NCBI GenBank assembly: GCA_010909165.1
Contig: MU008158.1
Span: 2,009,478-2,073,477 of the forward strand
Direction of reading: 5' to 3'
Length of the DNA: 64,000 bases
Source of the DNA: Anthoceros angustus
Taxonomy: Eukaryota > Streptophyta > Anthocerotopsida > Anthocerotales > Anthocerotaceae
Below the pieces are notes generated by a model. It did not search any database and was not told where the DNA came from. It was given only the letters and a program-made list of their open reading frames with translations. Shown one piece after another: positions 34,720-44,879 of this stretch (position 1 is the first letter of the stretch; the number at the start of each line of letters is the position of its first letter). The position numbers were made by a program, and so were the translations under genes.

Positions 34720-34860
34720 TGTTGATGCCGTGCGAACACCGTGGTCAAATCACGACCTGAACGTTGTGTGACCAGGTGCAACCAAGGACATCATGTCTTT
34801 TGTCTTCGACCGCTGAAAGCGATCCGGAAGGAGAATGGTTTTGTCACAAATGCACGACGG
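34720..34860 (+). pseudogene. PHD-finger-like module after the integrase
   Basis: Reading across two frames gives a Cys4-His-Cys3 series: TGC..TGC with EH (about 34,725-34,740), CDQ (about 34,766), CNQGHHVFCLRPLKAI (34,778-34,825) and EGEWFCHKC (34,829-34,855). The H-x-x-C-L-R-P...EGEWFC..C series is diagnostic of PHD zinc fingers, which in chromatin proteins read histone H3 tails. One-base frame changes interrupt it, as elsewhere in this copy. In gypsy elements a C-terminal chromodomain usually has the chromatin-targeting position; here a PHD finger occupies it. The function as an insertion-site reader is inference. Confidence 0.72.
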
Positions 34861-36597
34861 AAAAGTTAGGGGAAAGAAGCGGGGGTAAACGCGACTCACG
34901 GTGTGGGCGTGAAGAGAGTCACTAAAGGGAAGGTCTAGAAACCCTACTTGCCTTATCGATATGGTTGTGTGAGACGACGTCTGGTTGGCGCGCAAGGGAA
35001 GTAAAGGTGTGGACGGAGGATTGGCAAAGGAGGATTCTAATAGATGGAGGATTCAGCGATCCATTGGAGAAGGCGAAATTCTTGGAGAACAGTGTGAGTG
35101 CATCGACCTGCGGTGCGGAAGGTGAAGGGGTCACAGTGCATGTGGAGAGAAAGCTAATGCGGTGACCGCCGTGGTGCGAGAAGCAAGGAAGGCGGCTCGA
35201 TGGACATCAACAACGAGTTGTTGCGGTGAAGGAAAGGCGATGACGATGGAACATCAGTGCGAATCGAGTCGTAATAAAGGCGTAGAAGTTGCAGTCGTAG
35301 ATAGGGATAAGAGGCAAAGTGACAAAAGTGAAAAGGCGGTGATCACAAGAATTGGGGTGAAGAACAAGCGCAAGGTGGTCATGGCATCAAGTGTCCGGAT
35401 GTGAGCACGAGAGAGGGTGCATGGTATGTTATGTAGACGGCAAGTGACAAGTGGCGTGACGATACATGTAAGACCAAGTGACATTCGATCGTAATCGCCA
35501 CCTTGTGTTGACTAACAAGCAAGACACTCGCTTTGCAAGGCCGTTGCAACATAGGTAGTCTGTGAATCAAGTTCATATGGTTGTTTGACCAACACTAACA
35601 ACACCCGCTTTCCAAATTCGAGAGCATCAAAGAGGGGTTCTTGGGGACAACACGTGGTTGACATGGATATGGAAGCGGACCACACTTGCAAATCATGCTT
35701 CCGGAGAATGAGCACAAGTGTTCCGCAATTTCAGACATGGGAAGACAAGTGGAAAACACCGTTGGTAAGGAAGTATCACCGGTAAACCCGAACGACCGAG
35801 ACATTTCGAGTTGCAAGCATTTTTGTATATGGAATCACACCATGAGGGCTGCAACATAGAGAGTTTTCCTTATGATCATAGAGATCTTTTGAGTCGGGTG
35901 AAGGGGCATGAACAGCAAAGCTTCGTGGACCGCCATCGTGAAGGGGCCTTTCAAAATCGGAACATCACCTGCTCATGCATCGTGTTTGATCACCGCCCAT
36001 CAAGGGTTCTTAATGTACAGCACAAGGAAAACCACCGACCCACGGTCCGAAAGTTTGGCTAAGTCACTTGCAGAGAAAAGGCGGTCGCCATCGCACCCAC
36101 GAGCTTTCTGTGGTGTTTGCTTACGCACGTGAGTGTTGGAATGGGATGAAGCCACCGAATCTTGGTATCTTGAACGACAATGTGGGTGATTATCCGAGGC
36201 AGTGTATCGAAAAGATTATGTAAATGGTTTGAATGGGTGGCAACGCCTAGGGTGAAGACCGAACTAGATAGCGATGAAGAAGAAGAACTCATGGCGCGGC
36301 ATCGAGCGAAAGAACGGGCAATTGGGCAAAGCACAAGTTGATGAGTATTTCGATCCGGAAGAGCGACGGTGGTCAGTATTAGCCAGGAGAATGGATCACG
36401 ATAAACCGCCGGAACCACAACTAAGGGATGGCATGTTCAAGGTTTTACCGACGATTCTACGGCATTTGAGAGTGCCAAAGTGGTGCTTACAACAACGCCC
36501 GCCATACGAAGCCCAACTTTGTGGGGCCATTTGTAAACGCATGACCGGAGGTGGTGATGACGCATGTGGCCCAAGGTTACGAGTTGATAGCAAGTAG
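34860..36597 (+). pseudogene. unidentified C-terminal extension of the gypsy polyprotein
   Basis: About 1.7 kb between the PHD-like module and the right repeat stays coding-like on the plus strand. Stretches include VKVWTEDWQRRILIDGGFSD (35,000-35,060), DMDMEADHTCKSCFRRM (35,661-35,711) and QAFLYMESHHEGCN (35,814-35,855). The end is best read in the duplicate at 37,400-37,880: DNVGDYPRHGVSKTDYVNGL, then HKVDEYFDPEERR and GDDACGPRLRVDSK before a stop, with the same ending here at 36,597. I recognise no family. A second enzymatic or chromatin domain is possible, but nothing diagnostic was found. Confidence 0.5.
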
Positions 36598-36664
36598 TTA
36601 AAAGACTTTTGTTTTGTGGATTTTGATAGGATGGCATGCCGCCATGTCCGCTATGCCGCGACCG

Positions 36665-37051
36665 CCATGGCACGCAGTGGTAGAAAGAGGTAGATAAGAA
36701 CTGGTGTGATGGTGTGCGTGTGCTATGTGTGTGGTGGCATGATGAGTGGCATGGGTATGGAAATAGGATGGTGTCGTGTTATGGACCATACAAGGCGTAA
36801 TACGGCCAAGCGCATCACGGCTGGCTGGCGAAGATCTCCGACATGTGCGGTGTGATCACGGCCGAATTGGGGCCAAGAATTAAGATCGGCGGCGGTGTAG
36901 GCTACAAAGTCCAATCCGTCATTGAGGGCGGATTGTTGATGTCTCGATTCAATAGAACAAATGATGTATCCCAAGCATCTTTTGAAAGCACCGTGTGATG
37001 CTTCAAATGTGGTGTGTGCAGAGGACAACCATCCCAAGTCAAGAATTTTGC
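36665..37051 (+). repeat. gypsy LTR-like repeat, copy B
   Basis: This copy runs from CCATGGCACGCAGTGG to AAGAATTTTGCC and matches copies A and C. On both sides lies the same short sequence, the polyprotein end GGTGATGACGCA...GGCCCAAGG followed by TTAAAAGACTTTTGTTTTG (36,545-36,630 and 37,078-37,150). So the right side of the element is itself rearranged rather than a plain 3' LTR. Confidence 0.7.
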
Positions 37052-37262
37052 CATTTGTAAACGCAGTGAAACGAGATGGTGATGACGCACGTGGCCCAAG
37101 GGTATGAGTTGATAAAGTAGTTAAAAGACTTTTGTTTTGCATTTTGATAGATGGCATGTTTCGCCATGTCCGCTTATGCATGCGACGTGCGCAGTTGGTA
37201 GTTACATGACCCCAAAATTGCAACATGAGTGTTACATCCTGGGTCCAAATCTTAACATAAAG

Positions 37263-37292
37263 TGTAACATAGGGTGCCCTTTTCTAGTAGGG
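37263..37292 (+). repeat. extra CACTA-1 right TIR copy
   Basis: TGTAACATAGGGTGCCCTTT and then TCTAGTAGGG, followed by AAG, repeats the true right terminus at 38,545-38,577. It came from the 36.1-38.6 kb tandem duplication. Confidence 0.9.
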
Positions 37293-37950
37293 AAGGTATT
37301 CTGTTTATTGTCGCCACGAATCTCTTCAAAACTTTGCCGCTTTGTGCTCGCCATTTGTGTTTCGCCATCGCCGGGTACCCACGAGCTTTCTGAGTGTTTG
37401 CTTACGCCGCAGAGTGTTGGAATGGGATGAAGCCACTCAATCTTGGTATCTTGACGACAATGTGGGTGATTATCCGAGGCACGGTGTATCGAAAACAGAT
37501 TATGTAAATGGTTTGAATGGTGTGGCGCCTAGGGTGAAGGCGAACTAGATAGCGATGAAGAAGAAGAACTCATGGCGCGGCATCGAGCGAAAGAGCAACG
37601 CAGTTGGGCAAAGCACAAGTTGATGAGTATTTCGATCCGGAAGAGCGGCGTGTGGCTGCGTTATTAGCCACGGGGAGAATGGATCACGATAAACCGTCGG
37701 AACCACAACTAAGGGATGGCATGTTCAAGGTTTTACCGGATTCTACGGCATTTGAGAGTGCCAAAGTGGTGCTTTCACAACATGACGCCTACGAAGCCCA
37801 ACTTTGGCGGGGCCATTTAGCAGTGAAAGCAGGTGGTGATGACGCATGTGGCCCAAGGTTACGAGTTGATAGCAAGTAGTTGAAAGACTTTTGTTTTGTG
37901 GATTTTGATAGGATGGCATGCGCCATGTCCGCTATCTGCCGTGGCGCGTG

Positions 37951-38327
37951 CCATGGCATGTATGATGGTAGAAAGAGGTAGATAAGAATAAGGTGATGGT
38001 GTGTGTGTGCTATGTGTGTGGTGGCATGATGAGTGGCATGGGTATGGAAATAGGATGGTGTCGTGGTTATGTGGACCATACAAGCGGAATACTGGTCAAG
38101 CGCAATTAAGGCTCGGCGAAGATCTCCGACATGTGCGGTGTGATCACGGCGCGGGCAAGATAATTAAGATCGGCGGCGGTGTAGGCTACAAAGTCCAATC
38201 CGTCATTGAGGGCGGATTGTTGATGTCGATTCAATAGAACAGCGAGACGGATCCCAAGCACTTTTCGAGCACCTTGTGATGCTTGGTGGTGTGTCAGAGG
38301 ACAACCATCCCAAGTCGGAATTTTGCC
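37951..38327 (+). repeat. gypsy LTR-like repeat, copy C
   Basis: This is the duplicate of copy B in the second tandem unit, preceded by the best-preserved polyprotein end (37,604-37,879, closing RLRVDSK). A short stretch after it again repeats that end (38,350-38,470) before the CACTA-1 sequence resumes. Confidence 0.75.
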
Positions 38328-38544
38328 ATTTGTAAGCAGTGACGGAGATGGTGATGACGCATGTGGCCCAAGGGTATGAGTTGATAGCAAGTAGTTAAAA
38401 GACTTTTTGTTTTGCAGATTTTGATAGGATGGCATGCTGCCATGTCCGCTATGCGGCCGTGGCGCGACAGGCGCAATAAGTGTTACATGACCCCAAAATT
38501 GCAACATGAGTGTTACATCCAGGGGTCCAAATCTTAACATAAAG

Positions 38545-38577
38545 TGTAACATAGGGTGCCCTTTTCTAGTAGGGAAG
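38545..38577 (+). repeat. CACTA-1 right TIR with AAG target duplication
   Basis: The inverted terminus 38,545-38,574 is a perfect 30-bp complement of the left one. AAG at 38,575-38,577 repeats the left flank. Copia-1 integrase sequence resumes at once. Confidence 0.95.
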
Positions 38578-39577
38578 GTATTCCTGTTTATTGTCGCTAC
38601 GAAATCTCTTCAAAACTTTGCCAGTTTGTGTTTCTGCCATTTGTACATACTCAACAAACTTGTCATATGTCTGGTGTTTCCCATGTAGAAAATATAAGGT
38701 GTAATAGTGGCTCCATTCATCCTGAAAGGTTAGAAAATAGATAGCACCGCCAAATGAACTGGTAGACATAGGTCCACATAGATCAGAATGTACCACTTCG
38801 AGCAGGCCAGTGCTTTGGTGGGTTCAGGATCATTGTAAGGTTTCTGAGCCACCTTGCCTACTTGACAGTTCTCACAGAAGATGTGGTTAGTTACTTTAAA
38901 CATTAGTGCATCTTTGTAAAGTTTTGGCTTACCAACCATCTGTTGTATGTAGGTGATACTGGGGTGACAAAGACGACAGTGCCATAGCAGGGTCTTGTCA
39001 ACTTCTGGCCGTGCATCAATAACATAATTGCGAGCTGCAGAGGGGAGAGCCTCGAAGCGATACAGGTCATTATAAACTACTCCTGATGCTAGTAGTTGAG
39101 AATTATCGTTGGCTGGGGTAACCATCCACCCAGTAGGTGTGAACAACACTTATAAGTCGTGGTCAGAAATGAGCTTGCGTATTGATAGCAAATTCTTTGT
39201 CATGCAGGGTACATGAAGCACATTCTGAAGTTTGATATGTTGGCCGCCTTGCAAGGGGTAACACGACCTCACCAATACCCAAAATGGCCAAACCACTGTC
39301 ATCCCCCAGTAGCACAAATTGACTAGTTGAGATGGCAATGTAATTAGAAAACTTCTCTCTCAATTGGCAGATGTGGTTGATTGCTCCTGAATCAAGGAAC
39401 CACATGTTGCTGTCAGCTTGTGTAAGTGAAAGACACACCGCCAATATTGTTGGTTTTCCTGCTGATGTGCTAAACATGCTAATATTTGAAGGGGCTGAAT
39501 ATACGAAGCCGCTTCCAGAAACCTCGGACCAATTTTCTATGTGCTCCACGGTCACAAAAGCGGCTTTTTTCATTCCT
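38578..39577 (-). pseudogene. copia-1 protease and integrase N half
   Basis: From 39,571 downward the minus strand reads MKKAAFVTVEHIENWSEVSG, then MWFLDSGAINHIC (about 39,370-39,405), the copia aspartic-protease active site DSGA. LGDDSGLAILGIGEV, IKLQNVLHVPCMTKNLLSI and the pre-integrase zinc region LLWHCRLCHPS...FCENCQVGK follow (39,290-38,850). VHSDLCGPM with the first catalytic Asp (about 38,770-38,795) and FRSDNKQEY with the second (about 38,590) close the piece at the CACTA-1 insertion. A few frame changes exist. The upstream part of the protein lies at 60 kb beyond CACTA-2. Confidence 0.92.
39575..39577 (+). repeat. CACTA-2 target duplication, left copy
   Basis: CCT at 39,575-39,577 and CCT at 60,014-60,016 flank the insertion. 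Joining TTCATT-CCT-TTGTTTTTC restores an uninterrupted copia-1 frame, KNKG running into MKKAAF on the minus strand. Confidence 0.88.
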
Positions 39578-39659
39578 CAGGTTTTTGGCCGAGGTTGGTC
39601 AATGGCATACAATATGGTTTTGTCCGATTTCATCGTATATGATATGCGACTGTGAGATC

Positions 39660-40250
39660 AAGGTCTGATGTAAAGAATGTATGCAAACTATGAACGAGCA
39701 ATGGCACGAACATATGCATAAAAGGATTCAAATCCCAAACAGAATATGTATAAAGTCAAACGACGGCATGCTTGCACTATATCGATGGCTGAAATCCATG
39801 GATGCCCCGCCACGCAACTTTGACCTAATCGCCCAATTAATCCGCAGGTTGGGACTGTGGCACCGCCTTGAACTATCAAAGACGACTCAGTACTCTTGAC
39901 CTTGCCTCCTCGCATCTTGAAATTGTCATTCTCCTCATGGCATTCTCGCATCCAAAAGGCCACCATCATTTCCTTTCCGTTGTTCTATAATAAGGTGGGC
40001 AAGGTTTGTTGGCCATCGTCGAATATCTCCGGTGATCTCCTTCATCCTATTCAACCCCAAAGGAACCACGAGCACGGAGACATCCTTCTCGAAGACTCAA
40101 TTCCTTAGCCCGAATGGGAGGGTCCCCGACGGTGCGGCTCATGAGTCAATTCCTCCTCGGCAAGACTTCATATCCATGGATCCTCCGTGGAATAAACTCC
40201 GACACCGCTTATCAATATCGACAAGAATACAATTGCGTCACATAGCAAAT
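39660..40250 (-). other. CACTA-2 left part, no gene assigned
   Basis: A 93-codon minus-strand open stretch (39,688-39,969) contains REVECHEENDNFKMRGG-like acidic/basic text but no recognised motif. Some ATATG/CATATG words of the kind found at the right end lie at 39,630-39,720. Confidence 0.3.
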
Positions 40251-43200
40251 ACCGCCAATGTCAAGTACCACTCCCAAAGACATACATCCGTAACCCGCCT
40301 CCCTCTTTCGAAAAGTTCTTGATGAGCTTCATCATCGCCTAGAGGCCTCCGTATGCACATACCACCACTTGTCAAATGACATATACAATTCACACAAAGT
40401 GTTGCAAGGACCACGCCCATTGTTGAAAGAGCCCCCGCAAGTTATTCGGGAGCATAGACATCTTCCCGATCGTGCTGGAGGTGAAACCCCACCACCGTGA
40501 TGTACTCCATGCTGTCATAGCCTCCTTGGTCACAGCATATTCGCTTTATCCCAAACGAAGGAGACCATCCCTCCACCTGCACCACTTCCGCATTGCCTCT
40601 CTCACCATGTGCAGCTCTTCTACTCCATGCATGACTATCAATCTAATCTCCGAGCAACTTGTCATGTCATGGAAAGAATGGAAAATGGTGTTCACGTGCC
40701 CGATCCATCTTCACATCATGTTGTCCCTTATTGAATCACAGGCACATCCATCAACAATAGTGTGTACCTTGAACCGTAGAAACCCCGCATGTCCAAGGCA
40801 TCTCTTGATACCACCAGTAGTTCACAATATTCTCCGTTTTGGCCGTGAAAGATTGGAGCCCTTCCTCCATGTCCATGTCCAAGTGCCCTTTGCTCGTCCT
40901 CCAAGCCTTTCCATGTGTGCACCTCTTATGAAAGCTTGAAAATCCTCAATTTCGGTCTTCAACATCTTTTACTTGCTGCACGAAGACAACAGCTAAAGCT
41001 TCACAATCACACGCCGAGAAGAGAGGCGGGCGCGCATGCCGGCGCCCCGCCTCTTCCTTCCCGTTGAAAAACAGAAAAACGACAGGAGGGTGCCGCGCGC
41101 CTTCAACCAATCTAATCGAACGAGGACATAGAAGGACATACCTTTCCCTCAAAAGCGGTTTGGAACCTCGCGACATCGCATCCGATGAGTGTAGTGGGTA
41201 TTCGTCTCTCACCATGTCGAATGAACTACACCCGGATGCTTGCCATAGCCACTTGTATGACATGAAATTTCTTCCGCATGTCACCTCCTTGGACATTCCA
41301 TTCAGTCTAGAAGACCGTCAACACCTTCTCGGCCACACTAATTAGCATCTTCTCGCCTCCGGAGGAATACCTTGGAAATCGCGCCATGGCTTGCCTCGCA
41401 TTTCTTTCGTAAAATACACCTTCAACGACTTTGTTTCATCACCAACTTTATGCTTTCCTTTGCCCTTCTTGCTGGTCCCGCCACATGCTTTGCCTCGGTA
41501 GTAGCTCCATGGCCTCCCACTTTGTGAAAATACTATCAACATTCTTCCAAACCTTTCCCAATCTCGCAATGCATAGAATATGTGTCCTGTTGTCCACCTT
41601 GTTCGCTTTATATTGCTCATCCTCGACCTTCATCGCCCTCTATTAGCCCAAGCACCTTATAAAGGTTAAACTTCAGTTCATGCTCATGGTCACACCATCT
41701 CGCTTTGCAATTTGGAGCTCATCTCAGTACCTAACTTGTTCGATGAAATTCATCTTTTCCTCTTGTGACATCGTGTTGTGGTCTTGCCAATATCCTCATC
41801 TCTGTATAGTAAGCCCACAATAAACATGGGCCTCCATCCATTGGAACCTTGCCTTCTCGGCGATATGTCGACAGTGCTTCATGGCATGCATATGTATGAT
41901 TGCCACCTAAGACTCCCATCACGCACTTCTTAGCCCGAAACTTGATCCCCGCTTTGGATATCCTCGCATTCCGATGGGTCAATCATACAGCAGTGGGAGG
42001 ACTCCTTCCTCTATACGTCCTTTGCTATCACACGTGCCAAATAGTTAGCCCAGCCTCATCCACATTCCGGATCTGCATGGAGTCGAAATGATGCAGCCTC
42101 AAGTTCTCGAGCTTCACAAGAACAGCGGAACCACCTTTTTGTACGCCGATTCTCGCAGCTTTGCTCAAATAATCTTCATCCAACATAGATGCTGCAATGC
42201 CTCCCATCTGTGGCCACATGTATGCTTGGAATGTCATTGCTATCAAGGCCGCGGACGTTTTCCTTTCTTCCGCCTCAGACCGCGGCATCCACACCGTGAG
42301 TCCGATGCCTGTGGGTCGATGAGGTCTTCCCCAGCCGGGTTCTCCATCTCTGCTCGGCTCAGTGGGCGCGCATGCCGCGCCCGCATCCCCACCTTCCACG
42401 AAGGGGGCGCGCATGGCCCGCATCCCCACCTTCCGCCGGGGAGCCGCATGCCGCCCCACCATCGGAGTAGGCGCCGCATGCCGCGCCTACATCCATCCCG
42501 GGGCGGCCGGCGCCCACATCCGCATATGAGGAGGAGGGGGCGCCGCATGCCGCGCCCGCCCTTCCACCGCCTCAAGACATGGCATGCGCGCCCACCCATA
42601 TCATCGGAGAGGGAGGCCGGCGCCCTTCCTCCGACGCCTCCACCTCGTGCATAGAGAGCTCCATGGCTCCGATGTCGCTTTTCGCCTCGGGCTCCCCACT
42701 ACCACTAGCGCCGGTGGTGCCTCCGATTGCACACACACCTAACGTGCTAGGGTGCCTTCTCGCTTGGGAAGGCACCCGAGGGCCGCATGCCGGCGCCTCC
42801 TCCCGCCTCGCATCAAAGCCCGATACAAACCAATTGATTTGCGGGCTTCCCAATTCTGTTGTCGCGAAGAGGAGGGTTCCTCCTGCTCCCATCTTCATCG
42901 AACGTGCTAACTTTGGCACAAGCTGAAGCCCCTTGTCCCCTTCCTCCTCTTGGTCTTCGAGGCTTCCTCATCCGACTGTCCACGCCAATGGGACCATCCT
43001 CCTCATCCGAGGGTCCAAACTCCTCTTCTTCTCGCATTAGTAAAGGCAAACGTGGAAGGGCCTGCCTTGTCCTCCATAAAGACATCTCCGGGTGCATTTT
43101 CATGGAGTCTGTAATCACCGACAAAGAAACCTATAAAATGATCTTCCACCACATGGTTTTAACACAAGACATGTGTTACTTTTATCGACCTCTCAAATAC

Positions 43201-44260
43201 ACACCATCATGTTAGAGAGAGTTGAGGAAACATTTGCACTTACATTTTCAATTCGCCAGCATCCAAGAATTTCCTTGGGATATACGGTTCACACTTCCGT
43301 GAAAGTTTGCTCCTTAGCACATACACATTGTAGTCATCGGTGTCGGTGGCAACCCTTCCACTGTAAGGCTTGGATGTGCACAAAACATGGAACTCCGGTT
43401 CACCATCCACCACATCCATTGTAGCCCAGAGAACCCATCCCCTAGCCCTCCGATTGTGCAAAGCACCATTGAACCCAAAATCACCTTTAACAAGGAGTCC
43501 ACACCATTGTGTCCTCTCGTTCCTCCGATCGCGTGAACAACCGCCTTTCTCCAACAAAACAACTTCATCAACTCGCTTGTGTGCTGCGTGGCCGCACCGC
43601 CTCATACGTATAAGGAGATGGGATGGGATCCGGGAGGAGCCTTCGAGACTTGGGAAGGCCAACCTTTTCCTGTGCCCTTGCGCTCCCTTTGCGAGCTTGG
43701 TTTCTCGAAACGTGGGAACCAGACAGGACCCTTTGCCCCTCCACGCTATGCTCACGGCGAGTCACTGCTCCTCTTCCTTCTCGAGCGTTTCTTATGCCGC
43801 TTTGGCTTGTCCACAAGCTCTGATCTCGCCAGCAGCCCTTCCGCCGCCCACTTGCCATACTCGCTCTCACGAAATCACACAAGACGGGTCAAGGCGAATT
43901 GCCCATCCAAAACAATGGTTGTGTGGGTTGAAGCCGTAAATACCAACCTCCCGCTGCACGATGCTTGTGGGGTTAGCAATTTGATGCTCGCCGCCCGAGA
44001 CGGCCGACTTGGCCGCCACCGGACGCAGCTGCTGCACCAATTCCTTCCGCACACACGGAATTGGAGCAAGGCGGAATTGCTGCCGGTGCGCCCAGATGCG
44101 AGGCTGGAATTGCTGGAGCGTGAGTTCTCTCACCTCACAAGCACTTGTTGCCTTCAACCACCGAACAGAAGAAGACGGGCGTCGTACGCTCACTTCGTAG
44201 GTCGACAATAGACACCCGTGCTTATAATACGCCGACATGTGTCCGTATGGGAGGAAACCC
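40250..44260 (-). pseudogene. unidentified minus-strand gene remnant in CACTA-2
   Basis: Successive minus-strand open stretches give protein-like text over 4 kb: QRRARGWVLWATMDVVDGEP and YNVYVLRSKLSRKCEPYIPR (43,240-43,480), a Pro/Gly/Ala-rich region (42,243-42,920), LVKLENLRLHHFDSMQIRNV (42,060-42,130), KVYFTKEMRGKPWRDFQGIP (41,360-41,420) and FMSYKWLWQASGCSSFDMVR (41,190-41,265). I recognise no family. It is divergent from the DUF7869-like gene that starts near 44.9 kb, so the two may form one transposon's gene pair; this is inference. Frame changes are frequent. Confidence 0.35.
42350..42810. repeat. GCGCATGCCG-type short repeats
   Basis: A near-palindromic word close to GGCGCCGCATGCCGCGCC recurs at about 42,364, 42,407, 42,443, 42,472, 42,541 and 42,782, with a relative near 41,030. 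It is embedded in the Pro/Gly/Ala-rich part of the minus-strand gene remnant. The spacing is irregular. Confidence 0.6.
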
Positions 44261-44879
44261 TAAATTAGTTGCGGCGAAGATGGAAACGCCGTTTTACCGT
44301 GGTTAAAACCATAAATTGGAGCCGCTCGATCCGCTAGATCGTAATGATGCATGCCTTGCAAAATATTTTTTATCCACTTTACTTCTTGCGAAGGATTGGC
44401 CTTGTTGCTTTGGCTTTCAAGAGCGTGAAACCCGTTTTCCACCCATTCAATGTTCCATACAAGGTCGGAATGTGAGAGAGGTACAACACGAGAGAGCAAG
44501 AAAGGGCTATAGTTTGCGAGGTTGGCGACTATTGGTGTCACCGAGGTCGTCAAGGTTCTAGACCTCATCATGCCGCAAGCTACGCACATTCTTCATGACG
44601 CCGAGGTGATACCACCGTGCCCCTCACTTCTATTACCCTTTGTAGTGAAACTTTACGGCAATGTGGGTCACGTGGTTGCCGATTCAAGGACCGTGATGGC
44701 GATGTTCATTTTGGAGGCGAAGATGCCTCCCAATATCTCCGAGAGATCGATTCGGAAAGAAGAACCAAACGCCGCAATTTTGCCGCGAGATATGACGCTT
44801 ATGCGCATGCCTCAACCTTCTCAGAAAGTAAGCAATTACAATCGAGCATTGGTGACATGTTATAAAGCGTGAAGTGGAG

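Larger units (their letters stand above)
28280..37197 (+). mobile_element. Ty3/gypsy element with PHD-finger extension
   Basis: A plus-strand polyprotein in the order gag, zinc knuckles, aspartic protease, RT, RNase H, integrase identifies Ty3/gypsy. A ~370-bp repeat resembling an LTR lies at the left (28,280-28,644) and right (36,665-37,051). The CACTA-1 right subterminal sequence resumes at about 37,198, giving the right limit. No chromodomain is seen; instead a PHD-finger-like module follows the integrase. Exact LTR ends and target duplication could not be set, because the right end is rearranged and duplicated. The coding region is broken by frequent small indels. Confidence 0.87.
8995..38574 (+). 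mobile_element. CACTA-1: En/Spm-type DNA transposon, host to two retrotransposons
   Basis: Perfect 30-bp inverted termini, a 3-bp AAG duplication (8,992-8,994 and 38,575-38,577) and a TNP2-type transposase inside identify an En/Spm (CACTA) element. It sits in the copia-1 integrase gene. Subterminal TGTTACA/TGTAACA and TTGCAACAT words cluster behind both termini, as CACTA elements have for binding their accessory protein. Copia-2 (22,914-28,151), a gypsy element (about 28,280-37,197) and a later duplication of its right end inflate it to 29.6 kb; without these it would be roughly 14 kb. The transposase frame is broken, so the copy cannot act alone. Confidence 0.92.
36085..38644. repeat. 1.28-kb direct tandem duplication of gypsy end, CACTA-1 end and copia-1
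   Basis: Unit 1 (36,085-37,358) and unit 2 (37,359-38,644) both run from CGCCATCGC and ACGAGCTTTCTG through the gypsy polyprotein end, an LTR-like repeat, a second short polyprotein-end fragment, the CACTA-1 right subterminal sequence with its TIR, and about 65 bp of copia-1 integrase, ending GCCATTTGT. The duplication therefore followed the CACTA-1 and gypsy insertions. It leaves an extra right TIR at 37,263-37,292. The copies differ by scattered short indels. Confidence 0.88.

Noticed and set aside
34860-36260. DNA methyltransferase or SET domain after the PHD-like finger
   Set aside because: I looked for PCQ, ENV and SET-type motifs in all plus frames and found none convincing.
36085-38330. 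Plain 3' LTR of the gypsy element
   Set aside because: The repeat is flanked on both sides by the polyprotein end and is then tandemly duplicated, so a simple LTR boundary cannot be set; reported as an LTR-like repeat instead.
9003-38574. Reading 9-38.6 kb as separate unrelated transposons only
   Set aside because: The perfect inverted termini, matching AAG flanks and restored copia-1 frame show one outer element containing the others.
42028-42462. Pogo/mariner-type DDE block from RNVDEAGLTIWHV
   Set aside because: Only a NVDE.GL-like word matches; neighbouring residues and the rest of the domain do not fit.
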